A DNA stretch of 64,000 bases from Gammaproteobacteria bacterium (lineage in GTDB: Bacteria > Pseudomonadota > Gammaproteobacteria > Steroidobacterales > Steroidobacteraceae): positions 1 to 64,000 of the forward strand of contig CANIOW010000013.1 in assembly GCA_947469285.1 (NCBI GenBank). Reading direction: 5' to 3'. The notes under the pieces were generated by a model, which saw only the letters and a list, made by a program, of their open reading frames with translations, made no database searches and was not told the origin of the DNA. The stretch's first letter is position 1, and each line of letters opens with the position of its first letter. This document shows positions 32,632 through 40,958 of the stretch, one piece after another. The translations under genes and the position numbers were made by a program.

Positions 32632-34752
32632 ATGAATGAGAAATCACGTCGAGATCCGCGCCACACCATGTTGGCGGCCTGCGGTGCTCTATCTGCCGCA
32701 TTATCGATCGGCGCGGTCGCGCAGACGCCTGTAGAGCGTGGGGCATTAGAAGAAATAGTGGTCTCCGCACGCAAGCGCAATGAGAGCATTCAGGACATTC
32801 CCATCGCCGTATCGGCCGTCACCGAGGCGGCCATGGAGCGCCAGCAGTTCCGGGACCTCCGGGACATGAGCTTTTCGGTGCCTAATCTGATCGCCTACAA
32901 GAACCAAACTACTGCAAACAGCTCGGCGCCATTCATACGGGGTATCGGCCAAGACGATTCGACCCCCGTGGCCGAACAGGGCGTCGCCACCTATGTAGAC
33001 GACGTCTACATGGCTCGCTCCCAAGGTGGGCTAGTCGATCTTATCGACTTCGAACGAATCGAAGTTCTGCGCGGCCCTCAGGGAACGCTGTACGGGCGAA
33101 ATTCCTCTGGCGGCGCGCTGAAGTTCGTGACACGCAAGCCATCATTGACGGAATCCCGTTTCATCGGTGACGCCACTCTCGGAAGCTTCAACCGCATGGA
33201 TCTTCGGGCGGCCTACAGCATGCCTTTGATCCAAGACAAGCTTGGCGTAAAGATCGAGGCCATCAGTCGAGACCGCGACGGTTACATGACACGGGTTGAC
33301 AACGGCGATAAAGTTAATCGCATTGACCGCCAGGCCGCTCGACTGTCAGTCCGTTACGCCATCTCGGACAATCTGACGATGGACGTCGCATTCGACGCGG
33401 CCCGCGACCGATCTGGCATTCAAACGCCCTCGGCGATTCGCCCTGCCGAGAATGGATCGCTTCCGGGCGGCTACGAGTTTGTCTATGGGAGTCCGTATCG
33501 GACGGGGGCCGACGTTCCGGACAAAAACGTTTTCAACGGATGGGGCGCGTCGAACATACTGACCTGGCAAACCGGTTGGGGCGAGTTCAAATCGGTGTCC
33601 GCATTTCGACGCTTCGATAACGAGTTCCATTCCGACCTCGGGGGTCGTCCGGCTAACCTGGATCTCTATCGCGTACTCGATCAACGCCAGTTCACCCAAG
33701 AATTCCAGCTCGCCTCGTCAGGCGAGGGCGATTTCAATTACGCCGTTGGCTTGTTCTACCTTGATGAAAAATTCCATAACGTCGACGTATTCCTATTTCT
33801 CGATGACTACATCCAGAGTACCAAGAGCTATGCGGTGTACGGAGAAGGTAGCTACAAGATCTTTGATCGCACTCGCATAACCTTTGGTGGTCGATACACC
33901 CAAGACAAGAAGAGCATTGATGGCGACTATATCGGCATCGGCGGCACCTTCGCAGTCGCGGGTTTAGAGGCTAACTTCAATAACTTTTCACCGAAGCTCG
34001 GTGTGGACTATCGATTGAACGATAAAGCACTTCTCTACGCGACGGTGACCGGGGGCTACAAGGCCGGCGGATTCCAGGGGTTCCCGCAGAATCTGACGGA
34101 TATCACACAGGAGATCGTCAAACCCGAAAAGGTTCGAGCGTTTGAAATCGGCGCCAAGACCGAATGGCTCGATGGACGCGTCATTGTCAATGGCGCCGCC
34201 TACTTTTCCGACTATAAGGACAAGCAGGTCAATTCGTTTAATCCAGCAACGCTTGGCTTCGTCGCTCGAAGTGTTGATGCCGAGATCAAGGGCATCGAGT
34301 TGGAGGTAACAGCGCGCCTGACCAATGACCTGACATTGTCAGGCTTTTTATCGACGCTGGATGGTAAAGTCACCAAGGCCAATGCCGCGGATGCACTCGT
34401 CCCCCCGGTTGGAAAGAAGCTTCCTTTTGTACCGAACGTGAGCGGCAAGATCGGCCTTGACTGGAATGTTCCGCTGGCCGGCGGCGGCGAGTGGTTTGTC
34501 GGCGCTAATATTGCGTACAAGGGCAAGATTTACTTCGCCACATCCAACGAGCCGTACGCCATACAGAAAGCGCATGAACTCGTGGATGCCCGCTTCGGCT
34601 ACCGCACCGCAGACAAGAAGCTCGAGGTATCAATGGGCGGCCGCAACCTTACGGACAAGCAGTGGGCGGACACCGGCGCGCTCATTGATGGCGGCGTGTT
34701 ATGGATGGCAGAGCCGCGCACTTGGTCCATCACGTTCCGTTATCAGCAGTAG
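32632..34752 (+). CDS. TonB-dependent receptor
   Basis: A 706-residue outer-membrane receptor, compact for the class. It has a signal peptide (MNEKSRRDPRHTMLAACGALSAALSIGAVAQ), EEIVVSARKRNESIQDIP at the plug start, IEVLRGPQGTLYGRNSSGG as the plug signature, and a terminal TFRYQQ strand. It opens the right arm and ends 6 bases before a cupin gene, so it is translated with the cupin and M24 enzymes. It probably brings the cluster's substrate across the outer membrane, with the MFS protein at 37073 carrying it inward. Confidence 0.92.
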   Translation: MNEKSRRDPRHTMLAACGALSAALSIGAVAQTPVERGALEEIVVSARKRNESIQDIPIAVSAVTEAAMERQQFRDLRDMSFSVPNLIAYKNQTTANSSAPFIRGIGQDDSTPVAEQGVATYVDDVYMARSQGGLVDLIDFERIEVLRGPQGTLYGRNSSGGALKFVTRKPSLTESRFIGDATLGSFNRMDLRAAYSMPLIQDKLGVKIEAISRDRDGYMTRVDNGDKVNRIDRQAARLSVRYAISDNLTMDVAFDAARDRSGIQTPSAIRPAENGSLPGGYEFVYGSPYRTGADVPDKNVFNGWGASNILTWQTGWGEFKSVSAFRRFDNEFHSDLGGRPANLDLYRVLDQRQFTQEFQLASSGEGDFNYAVGLFYLDEKFHNVDVFLFLDDYIQSTKSYAVYGEGSYKIFDRTRITFGGRYTQDKKSIDGDYIGIGGTFAVAGLEANFNNFSPKLGVDYRLNDKALLYATVTGGYKAGGFQGFPQNLTDITQEIVKPEKVRAFEIGAKTEWLDGRVIVNGAAYFSDYKDKQVNSFNPATLGFVARSVDAEIKGIELEVTARLTNDLTLSGFLSTLDGKVTKANAADALVPPVGKKLPFVPNVSGKIGLDWNVPLAGGGEWFVGANIAYKGKIYFATSNEPYAIQKAHELVDARFGYRTADKKLEVSMGGRNLTDKQWADTGALIDGGVLWMAEPRTWSITFRYQQ

Positions 34753-34758
34753 ACGGGC

Positions 34759-35571
34759 ATGACTAAGGCGCATGTCGAGAACCTGAACGTTTATGGCGTC
34801 CCGCCACGCCCGTGGGATGCCGCCGGAATTCCCGGCGGCGCCCAGTTGCGTCTCCTGTCCGATGACCCTGCTAATGGTGGAATGACGGGGGTGATAGAGC
34901 TGCCGGCGGGATTCGACTCGCAGGTAGCCTTGGCAACGGAGGTGGATCTGCAGTGCTTCGTTTTGGACGGGCGGCTCCAGCTCGGGGACATTGTATTGCC
35001 GCCGGGCGGATACTGTTATCACCCTTCCGGAAGCCCCATGGGGCGCTGGCGATCGCTCCTTGGGACCCGTGTGCTGGTTATCGCAGGTGGCTCGCCCGCA
35101 TTCCGCACCACGGCCGAGAGTACGCTTCCGCCTAATGCCATAGCGCTCGTCGATAGCTTTGCAATGAACTGGGTGGACCCACTCCAGGCGTCCGACCCCA
35201 GCACTGCGTTTCGTACCGGCATCTGCGTCAAGATGCTGCGCGTCGACCCCGACACCGGTGGTACCACTCACCTCGCGGGTCTGTTGCCGGGGTGGTACAT
35301 GCCAGGCATGGAAGTTCATCCCGTCTACGAAGAGAACTATTGCCTGTGCGGGGACGTGCACATCGCGGATATCGCCGGAAAACCTGGATATACCATGACC
35401 GAAGGTACTTTCTTGTGCCGGCCGCCGGGCATAGCCCATGGCCCGGTCGTGTCCAAGAACGGGAACGTGAATCTGGTGTATGCACACGGCCGCCTCGGCA
35501 TCGATTACGTGGAGCACCCCAACGCTAGCGCGCTGATCGACAGTCACCTGTACGATTCTGCGTGGAGATAG
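34759..35571 (+). CDS. Cupin-domain protein, ChrR/DUF4437-like
   Basis: A 270-residue bicupin (MTKAHVENLNVYGVPPRPWD). The C-terminal barrel reads GWYMPGMEVHPVYEENYCLCGDVHI and CRPPGIAHGPVVSKNG, the same two motifs as the bicupin at 27474. Here the first motif keeps one His instead of two. It is the right-arm counterpart of that gene and, like it, adjoins an M24 gene (4-base gap). Enzyme or sensor cannot be decided from sequence. Confidence 0.78.
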   Translation: MTKAHVENLNVYGVPPRPWDAAGIPGGAQLRLLSDDPANGGMTGVIELPAGFDSQVALATEVDLQCFVLDGRLQLGDIVLPPGGYCYHPSGSPMGRWRSLLGTRVLVIAGGSPAFRTTAESTLPPNAIALVDSFAMNWVDPLQASDPSTAFRTGICVKMLRVDPDTGGTTHLAGLLPGWYMPGMEVHPVYEENYCLCGDVHIADIAGKPGYTMTEGTFLCRPPGIAHGPVVSKNGNVNLVYAHGRLGIDYVEHPNASALIDSHLYDSAWR

Positions 35572-35575
35572 GAAC

Positions 35576-36778
35576 GTGCTGCTCAATCTCGAGCGCGCGC
35601 GGCAGAGAATGGCGTCAGACGCTATCGATGCGTGGGTTTGTGTCCTGCCGAAGCACGTCTACTATTTGAGTGGTTACCAATCCGACTGGCTCTTCGATTT
35701 TCCGTGGGCAGCCTGCGCAATTCTCCCACGAGATACGGATATTCCAGCAACGCTCGTCGTCCATGACGTCGAACTGACTAATCTCGCGGAATGCCCCACG
35801 TGGATGCCCAGTGTTCGTCCATACTTCGCTGCCGTTAACGGCCGTACGTTCCCACATTACGTCGCCGTCGACGGCGTTGCGCTCAACGCAATTGAACGGC
35901 AAATTCTCGAGGCTGAAACTTTCTGGTCCGAGTCCGCTGCCGGTAGCTGCACGGAAGCAGTGTGCGCGTCGCTGCGCTCCCTTGGACTCGCCGCAGGCCG
36001 AGTCGCCTTCGATGATCTACGCTTCAGAGACGCGTGTATTGCCGAGCTCAAGGAGCTTAAACCCTTCGACGCCCTCCCCGGCCTAATCCATACCCGGCAG
36101 ATTAAGACCGCAGACGAACTCGAATTGATGCGAGAAGCGGCCCGCCGAAACCAACACTGTATCGAGTCTACGCTCGAGACGATTCATGAGGGCAGCCTGT
36201 GGAGCGATGTTAGGCGCCACTACTCCGTCGAGGCGGTGCGCCAAGATTGCAGTCCGTTTTCATTTTTCGTTGGTGCAGGGCGCAAGAGTATGGGCCTGTG
36301 GGCTGACCAAGACTACCCGGTTCCGGCCGGGGAGCCCATCTGCCTCGATGCCATGCTGACCTATCAACGGTACTTTGGGGATGCCCAGCGCACCGCAGTC
36401 GTTGGTACACCCTCAAAAAAACTCGAAAAGTATTGGCAGGCCGTCAGCACAGCTGCCGCGGAATGTTATGCAGAGATGCGTCCCGGCATCTCAACGGCGA
36501 CGTTGCGTGACCGGGCGATCGAGACGGTTCAACGACTCGGCATTCCTCACTTCAGGCACGCGTTTGTTCATGGCCTAGGCCTTGATCACTTGGAATTGCC
36601 CGGTGATGGTCGAGGTTTCAACCACTTCGTGCTCGAAGCGGGAATGGTTGTCAACATGGACTTGGAGGTCTGTGAGCTGGGTTTTGGCGGTATCTACTTC
36701 GAGCAGTCGATGCTGATCACGCCAAATGGCAGTGAGAGTCTGTATTCCATGCCGCGAGAACTTGCGCGACTGACCTAA
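35576..36778 (+). CDS. M24 metallopeptidase-fold protein
   Basis: This 400-residue paralog of the left-arm M24 protein shares the opening MLLN-R and the strand FPWAACAILPRDTD. Metal ligands D258 and D269 (LDAMLTYQRYFGD), the VHGLGLDH histidine block and FEQSMLIT near the C-terminus are kept. The start is a GTG at 35576 after a GGA-rich stretch. The pair of M24 genes, one per arm, suggests either two related substrates or a hetero-oligomer. The peptidase name reflects fold only; the real reaction is unknown. Confidence 0.84.
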   Translation: MLLNLERARQRMASDAIDAWVCVLPKHVYYLSGYQSDWLFDFPWAACAILPRDTDIPATLVVHDVELTNLAECPTWMPSVRPYFAAVNGRTFPHYVAVDGVALNAIERQILEAETFWSESAAGSCTEAVCASLRSLGLAAGRVAFDDLRFRDACIAELKELKPFDALPGLIHTRQIKTADELELMREAARRNQHCIESTLETIHEGSLWSDVRRHYSVEAVRQDCSPFSFFVGAGRKSMGLWADQDYPVPAGEPICLDAMLTYQRYFGDAQRTAVVGTPSKKLEKYWQAVSTAAAECYAEMRPGISTATLRDRAIETVQRLGIPHFRHAFVHGLGLDHLELPGDGRGFNHFVLEAGMVVNMDLEVCELGFGGIYFEQSMLITPNGSESLYSMPRELARLT

Positions 36779-36804
36779 TGTGTTTTTATTGAGGAGACGA
36801 TACG

Positions 36805-37065
36805 ATGGCGCAGCCAAGCTTTCTCGGTGATCCTATGTCTGATCGAATTATGCAGGTTGTGATGAACCTTGCCGAAAAGCTTTACGTCACTCGCCATCGC
36901 ATGGAGATCATGGAACGCCTGCTGGATCAGAATGGCATTCTGCGTAGCGCCGACATTGAAGCATTCGAGCCCGATACTGCCACTTCAATCGAGATGCAGA
37001 AGTCCCGTGACGAATTCATTGCGCATCTTTTGGACTCTGTAGTCCGTACGACCGGCACGGATTGA
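36805..37065 (+). CDS. Uncharacterised 86-residue protein
   Basis: I do not recognise this protein. It is predicted to be mostly helical (SDRIMQVVMNLAEKLYVTRHRMEIMERLLDQNG), acidic at the C-terminal half, without cysteines, signal peptide or membrane segment. The start at 36805 follows GAGGAG. It sits between the M24 and MFS genes (gaps of 26 and 7 bases) and is clearly part of the right-arm operon. It could be a small subunit of the M24 enzyme or a dimerisation partner; no left-arm homolog is evident. Confidence 0.75.
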   Translation: MAQPSFLGDPMSDRIMQVVMNLAEKLYVTRHRMEIMERLLDQNGILRSADIEAFEPDTATSIEMQKSRDEFIAHLLDSVVRTTGTD

Positions 37066-37072
37066 ATCTGGC

Positions 37073-38365
37073 ATGGCCGTTAGCCAATCGTCCGACGTCG
37101 ATCTACCTGCTGATGCTCCGTTCGACGGCTATGGACGGCGGGTATTTCTGATCTGTCTGCTCGGTTGGGTTCTGACCAACATGGATCAGTCGTTCTTCGG
37201 CTACGCCGTGCCTAAAATTATGGCGGAGTTTAATATCGGGCTCATCACAATCGGCCAGATACTCTCCGCGGCGTTTATCCTCGCAGCAGTTTCCGTGGTC
37301 CTTGTCGGCCTGCTGGCGGACCGCTATGGCCGCCGTGCCACGTTTACCGGCTGCCTCGCGAGTTCTGCCCTATTGGTGGGTCTGCAGGGATTTGCGCCCA
37401 ATCTAGAGACGCTCGCCGTACTTCGCTGCCTTGCGTTCGCACTCTCGAGTGGCCTGGTCCCGATCACCAATGCCATGGTGGTGGAAGCAGCGCCCGCTCG
37501 ATATCGCGGATTACTGTCGGGCCTACTGCAATGCGGCTATCCGCTGGGTTGGTTTCTGTCATCTTTGCTCGCCACACCCATCATGCAAAACTACGGTTGG
37601 CGTTACATGTTTATACCGGCACTGGCTGTCGTACCGATTGCTTTGATACTGGGACGTTTCCTTCCGGAAAGCCGTGTTTTCGAGCAGTCACGGAAGGAAA
37701 GCGCGAAAACCCAGCAAGAATCTGCTGTAAAACGCGTTGCGTCGCTCTTTCTGGGCGACTACCGCAAGCGAGCGATACTTGGATGGCTGGCATTCTTCAT
37801 GTTCGGTGGTGCTTATGCTGGCACCGCTTTCTATTTTCCAACGTTTTTTCAGCAGGTGCGCCACTACACACCGGAAGATGCGACGATCCTAGTCGGTATC
37901 TCCTACGGAATCGGCTTCCTAGGTTACGTCGCCGCGGCGTTCGTAGGGGAGTTTGTAACCACGCGCCGCAATACCGTGATCATATGGACCTGGACCGGCG
38001 CGGTCGCAGTGCTCGGGGTGATCTGGATCGACCAAGGCTACTACGGCAACATGATCTGGTTCGGACTGACTGCCGTCTTTTTCTATGGAACCGCAGCGGT
38101 TCTGACCACCTTCATTGCTGAGATTTTTCCCACACGTATCAGAGCAACCGCCGTGGCAGTGGTAGCCGGCCTGGGCATCAACGTCGGCTTCGCAATCTAC
38201 CCACTCCTAGTAGCAGAGCTCGTCGGCGACCGGGGCTGGCAGTTTGCCTTCACGATCACGGTGGTGCCTTCACTCATTCTTGCTGGATTGTTCACGCTAT
38301 TTCTGCCGAACCTGCGATCCGGAACGAGCCTTGAGGACGCAGGCGCCATCCGCCAAGCGACGTAA
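37073..38365 (+). CDS. MFS transporter (metabolite:proton symporter type)
   Basis: A 430-residue, 12-helix transporter with LLADRYGRRATF in loop 2-3, FLPESRVFEQSRKES after helix 6, and helix 1 LLGWVLTNMDQSFFGYAVPKI. It is a paralog of the left-arm transporter, with the same GEFVTTRRNTVIIW segment. The last gene of the right arm, it ends 200 bases before a convergent gene. With the outer-membrane receptor it would complete an uptake route. Confidence 0.9.
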   Translation: MAVSQSSDVDLPADAPFDGYGRRVFLICLLGWVLTNMDQSFFGYAVPKIMAEFNIGLITIGQILSAAFILAAVSVVLVGLLADRYGRRATFTGCLASSALLVGLQGFAPNLETLAVLRCLAFALSSGLVPITNAMVVEAAPARYRGLLSGLLQCGYPLGWFLSSLLATPIMQNYGWRYMFIPALAVVPIALILGRFLPESRVFEQSRKESAKTQQESAVKRVASLFLGDYRKRAILGWLAFFMFGGAYAGTAFYFPTFFQQVRHYTPEDATILVGISYGIGFLGYVAAAFVGEFVTTRRNTVIIWTWTGAVAVLGVIWIDQGYYGNMIWFGLTAVFFYGTAAVLTTFIAEIFPTRIRATAVAVVAGLGINVGFAIYPLLVAELVGDRGWQFAFTITVVPSLILAGLFTLFLPNLRSGTSLEDAGAIRQAT

Positions 38366-38526
38366 CGACACCCATAGATGTTGCACAGAACGAGTTGAGT
38401 CGCGCCCGATACCCCCCCAGCGTCGAGTAGCACGATGGATTAGAGCCTGCCCCCGGGGGAAGATTGTACGTAAAGCCCCCGCTCACCGCTTACGGCGCCG
38501 TCACAACAGCAAGAGCCGCTCAAAAT

Positions 38527-38554
38527 CCCGCGTCACCACCTAGAGGTACGCGGG
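38527..38554. terminator. Hairpin between convergent operons
   Basis: CCCGCGT (38527-38533) pairs with ACGCGGG (38548-38554), and inner ACC/GGT can extend the stem. It lies 162 bases after the MFS stop and 12 bases before the end of the convergent cyclase gene. There is no T-tract of note, so termination is only suggested. The rest of 38366-38565 holds a CCCCCGGGGG palindrome (38450-38459) and no gene. Confidence 0.4.
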
Positions 38555-38565
38555 GCTATTTAGCG

Positions 38566-39375
38566 TTAGCGCTGGGCAATCGTCGAGGCGAGCAAGGCGT
38601 CGTCAAAGATAGCGACAGCGCGTGTGAAACCTGCCGAAGCGCCGCGAATCTTGAACGGAAAGCACGACACCATGAATCCGGTGGCCGGCAGGCTCTCTAG
38701 GTTATGCAGTTTCTCGAGATGGCAGTAGCCCACTTCTAGGCCCGCTTTATGGCCTTCCCAGATAACGCTGGCATCACCGGTCTCCGCGTATCGCTTCGCG
38801 GTGTTGGCAAACGGCGCATCCCAACTCCAACCATCGGTGCCGGTCAGACGCACGCCTGCATTGAGTAGCCGCAAGGTGGCCTCGCGGCCCATACCGCAGC
38901 CAGACGCCACGTAGTCATCATGGCCATAACGCTCGCCCGCCCGGGTGTTGATCATCACGATCTCTAGCGGCGACAGCCGATGTCCAATGCGTTCGAGTTC
39001 CGCGTCGACGTCAGCTTCCTGCACCACGTAACCGTCGGGAAAATGCCGAAAATCTAGCTTCACGCCCGGCTGGAAACACCATTCCAACGGCACTTCGTCG
39101 ATGGTCATGGCGCGCTCGCCCTTATTCATGGTCGACGCGAAGTGGTAAGGAGCATCCAAGTGGGTGCCGTTGTGCGTAATGAGATCGATGCGTTCGATCG
39201 CCCACGCCTCACCGTCCGGCATGTCCTCAGGGCGAATACCGGGAAAGAAGTTGACCAGTTCAGGTAGCGTCGCGCGGTGATCGATATATTCGATGCGCGG
39301 GCGGTACGCGGGCGGGTCCGAGATGACATCGTTCTCGAGATAGATAGACAGGTCGACAAACCGGCGCGGCATCAT
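38566..39375 (-). CDS. Cyclase-family (kynurenine-formamidase-fold) hydrolase
   Basis: A 269-residue member of the cyclase/KynB-like metal hydrolase family. The zinc motif is HNGTHLDAPYHF (around residues 68-79), with the later INTRAGERYG and TGTDGWSWD blocks. Family members hydrolyse amides and lactones. Behind a Baeyer-Villiger-type oxygenase gene a lactone-opening role is the simplest reading. It starts MMPRRFVDLSIYLEND, overlapping the acyl-CoA synthetase stop by 4 bases (ATGA), and is the last gene of the 47567-38566 unit. Confidence 0.83.
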   Translation of the reverse strand: MMPRRFVDLSIYLENDVISDPPAYRPRIEYIDHRATLPELVNFFPGIRPEDMPDGEAWAIERIDLITHNGTHLDAPYHFASTMNKGERAMTIDEVPLEWCFQPGVKLDFRHFPDGYVVQEADVDAELERIGHRLSPLEIVMINTRAGERYGHDDYVASGCGMGREATLRLLNAGVRLTGTDGWSWDAPFANTAKRYAETGDASVIWEGHKAGLEVGYCHLEKLHNLESLPATGFMVSCFPFKIRGASAGFTRAVAIFDDALLASTIAQR

Positions 39376-40919
39376 GAACTCCTCATCGCCGCTTTTAGCA
39401 GCGTTTTTTCGATTTTACCATAGGCATTCTTCGGCAATTCCGGCATGAACGCATAATGTCGTGGGCGTTTGAATTGGGCAATGGACGCTCTGCAAAGCGC
39501 ATCCAGCTCGCCAGTAGTAGGCGGCAGGCCCGACCCGTGACCGACCACGGCAACCACCTCCTCGCCCCACTCCTCGTTCGGTCGGCCGATGACGGCCACT
39601 TCTAACACCCCAGGATGACCGACCAGCACGTCCTCAATTTCACGGGAATAAATATTGGTGCCACCGCTAATGATGACGTCTTTGCTACGGTCGGACAGGT
39701 GAAGGTAGCCCTCAGCGTCGAAGTAGCCGACATCACCAGTCGCCAGCCAATCACCGATAGGAGCGCCCGCCCCAGCAGCCTCGCGTGACCAGTATCCAGC
39801 CATCACCAGCGGACTCCGCACTAGAATCTCGCCGGACTGCCCGGACGGCAGACGCACGGCCAAATCATCAGTACAGCCGATCGCCACCTCCACTAAATGA
39901 AAGGGCGTGCCGACCGAAGCCAAGCGCCGACGGTGAACCTCTGGCTCTCCCGAGTCGAGATGTCGTTCGCGTTGCAGGCGCGTGATAGTCATGGGGCACT
40001 CACCTTGACCATAAATCTGCGCTAACCGCGGCCCGAAGCGGTTGATAGCTCGCAGCGCTTGGTCTACCAGCATCGGACCGCCTCCGTAGACGATCAGCTT
40101 GAGTCCCGGCAGCCCAGTCCCGTCGTCCGCGAGCCCAGCGACCAAGCGTTGGACCATCGTGGGCGCAGCAAACATCGACACCCCACGTAGGCTGCCCAGC
40201 AAGGTACCGATCTCAGCAGGGTCGAAGCCATGGCTGTCCGGGATGACCTGAGCCGCGCCGACGGCCACGTGCGCAAAGTTATACATGCCGGACCCATGCG
40301 ACAAGGGCGCAGCGTGAAGGATGCAATCGTTGGCTGCGACAGCGTCAACCTCGGTCAGATAGCTAACCGTCATTAACAGTAGATTGCGATGGGTCAGCAT
40401 CGCACCCTTGGGTCGCCCGGTCGTGCCGCTGGTGAAGAACAGCCATGCGAGGTCATCGGCGTCCCTTGGGCACAAGGCGACCGGGTCGCTACGCACGGCG
40501 GCGGCATAGCTTTGGGTGTCCACATCCATGAACTTCAGTGGCGCCAACCCGGACAAGGAGCTCTGCGCCGCGGCTCGTTCCGCGGTAGACGCCGTATCGG
40601 CGTTCACAAAGCAGAGGTTCGCGCCCGCTTCCTCGAGAATAAAGGCCAGCTCACGCTCATGGAGCTTGGCATTCACGGGAACCGCCACAGCCCCCACATG
40701 CAAGATCCCGTATAGCACCTCCAAGAAGGCCACATGGTTGGTCATAAACATCGCCACGCGGTCCCCACGCCGCACGCCCTGTTCGACCAGGAAACCGGCT
40801 AGACGCGCAGCACGTTCGGCCAACGCCGTATAGGTATGCCACACATGGGCGCCAGCGCGGACCGCCGGCGCGGTGGGAGTTCTCTCCGCGGCCTCGACCA
40901 GCAGCTGCGCAATATTCAA
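39372..40919 (-). CDS. Acyl-CoA synthetase (AMP-forming)
   Basis: A 515-residue ANL-superfamily ligase with LFFTSGTTGRPKGAMLTHRN as the P-loop, IYGQGECPMT as A5, GDVGYFDAEGYLHLSDRSKD as the hinge block and catalytic Lys in PKNAYGKIEKTLL. It would activate the acid released by ring opening. It follows the BVMO-like gene by 39 bases. It is not a recent duplicate of the synthetase at 5498-6961, differing throughout the N-terminal domain. Confidence 0.9.
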   Translation of the reverse strand: MNIAQLLVEAAERTPTAPAVRAGAHVWHTYTALAERAARLAGFLVEQGVRRGDRVAMFMTNHVAFLEVLYGILHVGAVAVPVNAKLHERELAFILEEAGANLCFVNADTASTAERAAAQSSLSGLAPLKFMDVDTQSYAAAVRSDPVALCPRDADDLAWLFFTSGTTGRPKGAMLTHRNLLLMTVSYLTEVDAVAANDCILHAAPLSHGSGMYNFAHVAVGAAQVIPDSHGFDPAEIGTLLGSLRGVSMFAAPTMVQRLVAGLADDGTGLPGLKLIVYGGGPMLVDQALRAINRFGPRLAQIYGQGECPMTITRLQRERHLDSGEPEVHRRRLASVGTPFHLVEVAIGCTDDLAVRLPSGQSGEILVRSPLVMAGYWSREAAGAGAPIGDWLATGDVGYFDAEGYLHLSDRSKDVIISGGTNIYSREIEDVLVGHPGVLEVAVIGRPNEEWGEEVVAVVGHGSGLPPTTGELDALCRASIAQFKRPRHYAFMPELPKNAYGKIEKTLLKAAMRSS

Positions 40920-40958
40920 GGCTTCGCCTCCCCATCAGGAGGCGACCGCCTGAATGGT

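Noticed and set aside
26261-36778. The M24 proteins as DddP DMSP lyases and the cupins as DddL/Q/W lyases
   Set aside because: The fold combination is suggestive, but the M24 metal spacing follows aminopeptidase P and the cupins are two-barrel ChrR/DUF4437-like, unlike the short single-barrel DMSP lyases. Left only as an assay idea.
38450-38459. CCCCCGGGGG palindrome as a terminator
   Set aside because: There is no loop or T-tract, and a self-complementary 10-mer of this type is common in GC-rich DNA.
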